From Roseovarius pelagicus (GTDB lineage: Bacteria; Pseudomonadota; Alphaproteobacteria; Rhodobacterales; Rhodobacteraceae), in contig NZ_CP106738.1 in NCBI RefSeq assembly GCF_025639885.1, positions 2,356,001-2,420,000 on the forward strand: a stretch of DNA of 64,000 bases. Reading direction: 5' to 3'. The position numbers were made by a program, and so were the translations under genes. The notes under the pieces are model-generated. The model worked only from the letters and a program-made list of their open reading frames with translations, searched no databases and was not told the origin of the DNA. This document shows, in pieces, positions 63,240-64,000 of this stretch (within the stretch, counting starts at the first letter, position 1; each line of letters starts with the position of its first letter).

Positions 63240-64000
63240 GTGAGCGGATTATATCATATTGCCATGCTGTGGGTCGAAGGCCCACTGAGTTATGTTGAAC
63301 AACTGTGCGTACAGTCGTTTCTGGACGCCGGACATGAGGTGACATTGTATCACTACGGTCCGGTATCGAATGTACCTGAAGGTGCGAAGCTGGTGCATGG
63401 TGACGCGATCCTGAAGCGTGACAATTTCATCCAGCATGGTCGGACAGGCAGCCTTGCGCTGTTTTCGGACGTATTCCGCTATCATATGCTGACCCAATCC
63501 GAGCGGACCATTTGGGCCGATACCGATGCCTATTGCATGAAGCCGTTTGAGACCGAAACCGGCCATTACTTTGGCTGGGAGAGCGCGCACCATATCAACG
63601 GCGGCGTTCTGGGTTTGCCGCAGGATAGTGACGCTCTTGCCGGGTTGCTGAAAATGAGTGACGATGAATACGGTATTCCGTTCTGGTATAGTGACGCTGC
63701 CAAGGCCAAGCTTGCCGCGCAGGCAGAAGCCGGCAATCCGGTCCACGTAAGTGAACTGCCTTGGGGGATCTGGGGACCGCATGCGGTGACTGCCTGGCTG
63801 CAACGGACCGGCGAAGATAAATACGCCTTCGCGCAAGAGGTTCTCTATCCTGTCCCGTTCGACCTGCGTCGCAAGATGGCAAAGGAAGGTGGGCGCAAGG
63901 CGGCGGATCGGCGGTTGACCGACAAAACCACCTCAATCCACCTTTATGGTCGTCGCATCCGCGAATTTCTGGCCAGTCGTCCGGACGGATTGCCGGACGA
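63240..64000 (+). CDS. DxD glycosyltransferase, GT32/capsular type (partial)
   Basis: About 253 codons are visible; the gene runs past the right edge. GTG start at 63240 behind GGCGGAG. The sequence begins IAMLWVEGPLSYVEQLCVQSFLDAGHEVTLYHYG and holds the metal-binding IWADTDAYCMKPF and HINGGVLGLPQ, typical of sugar-binding DxD transferases of the Gly_transf_sug/alpha-1,4 type. It is the third gene of the 60-64 kb glycosylation group, after a 205-base gap in which I see no gene. Confidence 0.8.
   Translation, partial: MSGLYHIAMLWVEGPLSYVEQLCVQSFLDAGHEVTLYHYGPVSNVPEGAKLVHGDAILKRDNFIQHGRTGSLALFSDVFRYHMLTQSERTIWADTDAYCMKPFETETGHYFGWESAHHINGGVLGLPQDSDALAGLLKMSDDEYGIPFWYSDAAKAKLAAQAEAGNPVHVSELPWGIWGPHAVTAWLQRTGEDKYAFAQEVLYPVPFDLRRKMAKEGGRKAADRRLTDKTTSIHLYGRRIREFLASRPDGLPD

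Overview
This is a contiguous, gene-dense chromosomal segment of high GC content (roughly 60% by eye). It comes from an alphaproteobacterium of the Rhodobacteraceae, most likely the marine Roseobacter group. The evidence is the rnd-lptC-lptA-lptB-hpf-ptsN order without rpoN, a DUF1127 gene followed by CCUCCUCCC-loop hairpins (the CcaF1/CcsR arrangement known from Rhodobacter sphaeroides), a ferredoxin of the Rhodobacter FdVI type, and many sulfotransferase and glycosyltransferase genes of the kind common in roseobacters. I see no insertion sequence, prophage, CRISPR array or rRNA operon. One tRNA (Val-GAC) is present.

Layout. 1-4.6 kb: most of a very large secreted alpha-2-macroglobulin (minus strand, cut by the left edge). 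4.7-16 kb: hybrid histidine kinase, yaaA-recQ, YggT, a thioesterase, an Atg22/UMF1-like transporter, mepA, a queuosine-precursor transporter, a short ORF with a near-perfect extended Shine-Dalgarno followed by a terminator, arfB, and a secreted protein of unknown function. 15.8-19.6 kb: RNase D, the LPS export genes lptCAB, the hibernation factor hpf and ptsN. 19.6-28.9 kb: a minus-strand surface-polysaccharide cluster, in transcription order cysQ, kdsB, galU, galE, two paralogous glycosyltransferases (one frameshifted), a GT14-like transferase and a two-part sulfotransferase. 29-36 kb: an orphan polysaccharide-type ABC permease, glmM, VanZ-like, pncA, trhO, an MFS transporter, kdsD and two very small ORFs. 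36.5-45.1 kb: MarC, a low-GC secreted orphan, the DUF1127 gene with four hairpins downstream, mrp/apbC, an SGNH hydrolase, a lipoprotein, a ferredoxin, and a purD-bestrophin-membrane protein operon. 45.2-56 kb: a PfpI protein, xseA (frameshifted), a LysR regulator, a methyltransferase, an FMN reductase, a DadA-like oxidase, a ureohydrolase-like protein with an altered metal motif, rpmJ, tRNA-Val, an N-formylglutamate amidohydrolase, dinB and pyrF. 56-59.7 kb: two small paralogous proteins, two perfect DnaA boxes, and clpB behind a sigma-32-type promoter. 60-64 kb: a second glycosylation group, with a hydrolase-glycosyltransferase fusion, a sulfotransferase-like protein and a DxD glycosyltransferase cut by the right edge.

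How the genes work together. Several loci serve the cell envelope: KDO synthesis (kdsD, kdsB), UDP-sugar supply (galU, galE, glmM), LPS export (lptCAB), polysaccharide assembly and sulfation (two glycosyltransferase/sulfotransferase groups, with CysQ able to remove the PAP by-product), and murein maintenance (mepA, the macroglobulin). A second theme is stress response: clpB, hpf, yaaA, recQ, dinB, arfB and the DUF1127/CcsR-like locus.

The least explained signals are the short ORF before arfB, the CcsR-like hairpin array, the hydrolase-glycosyltransferase fusion, the two homopolymer frameshifts, the paired DnaA boxes, and a REP-like GTAG hairpin family that supplies stop codons to two genes.
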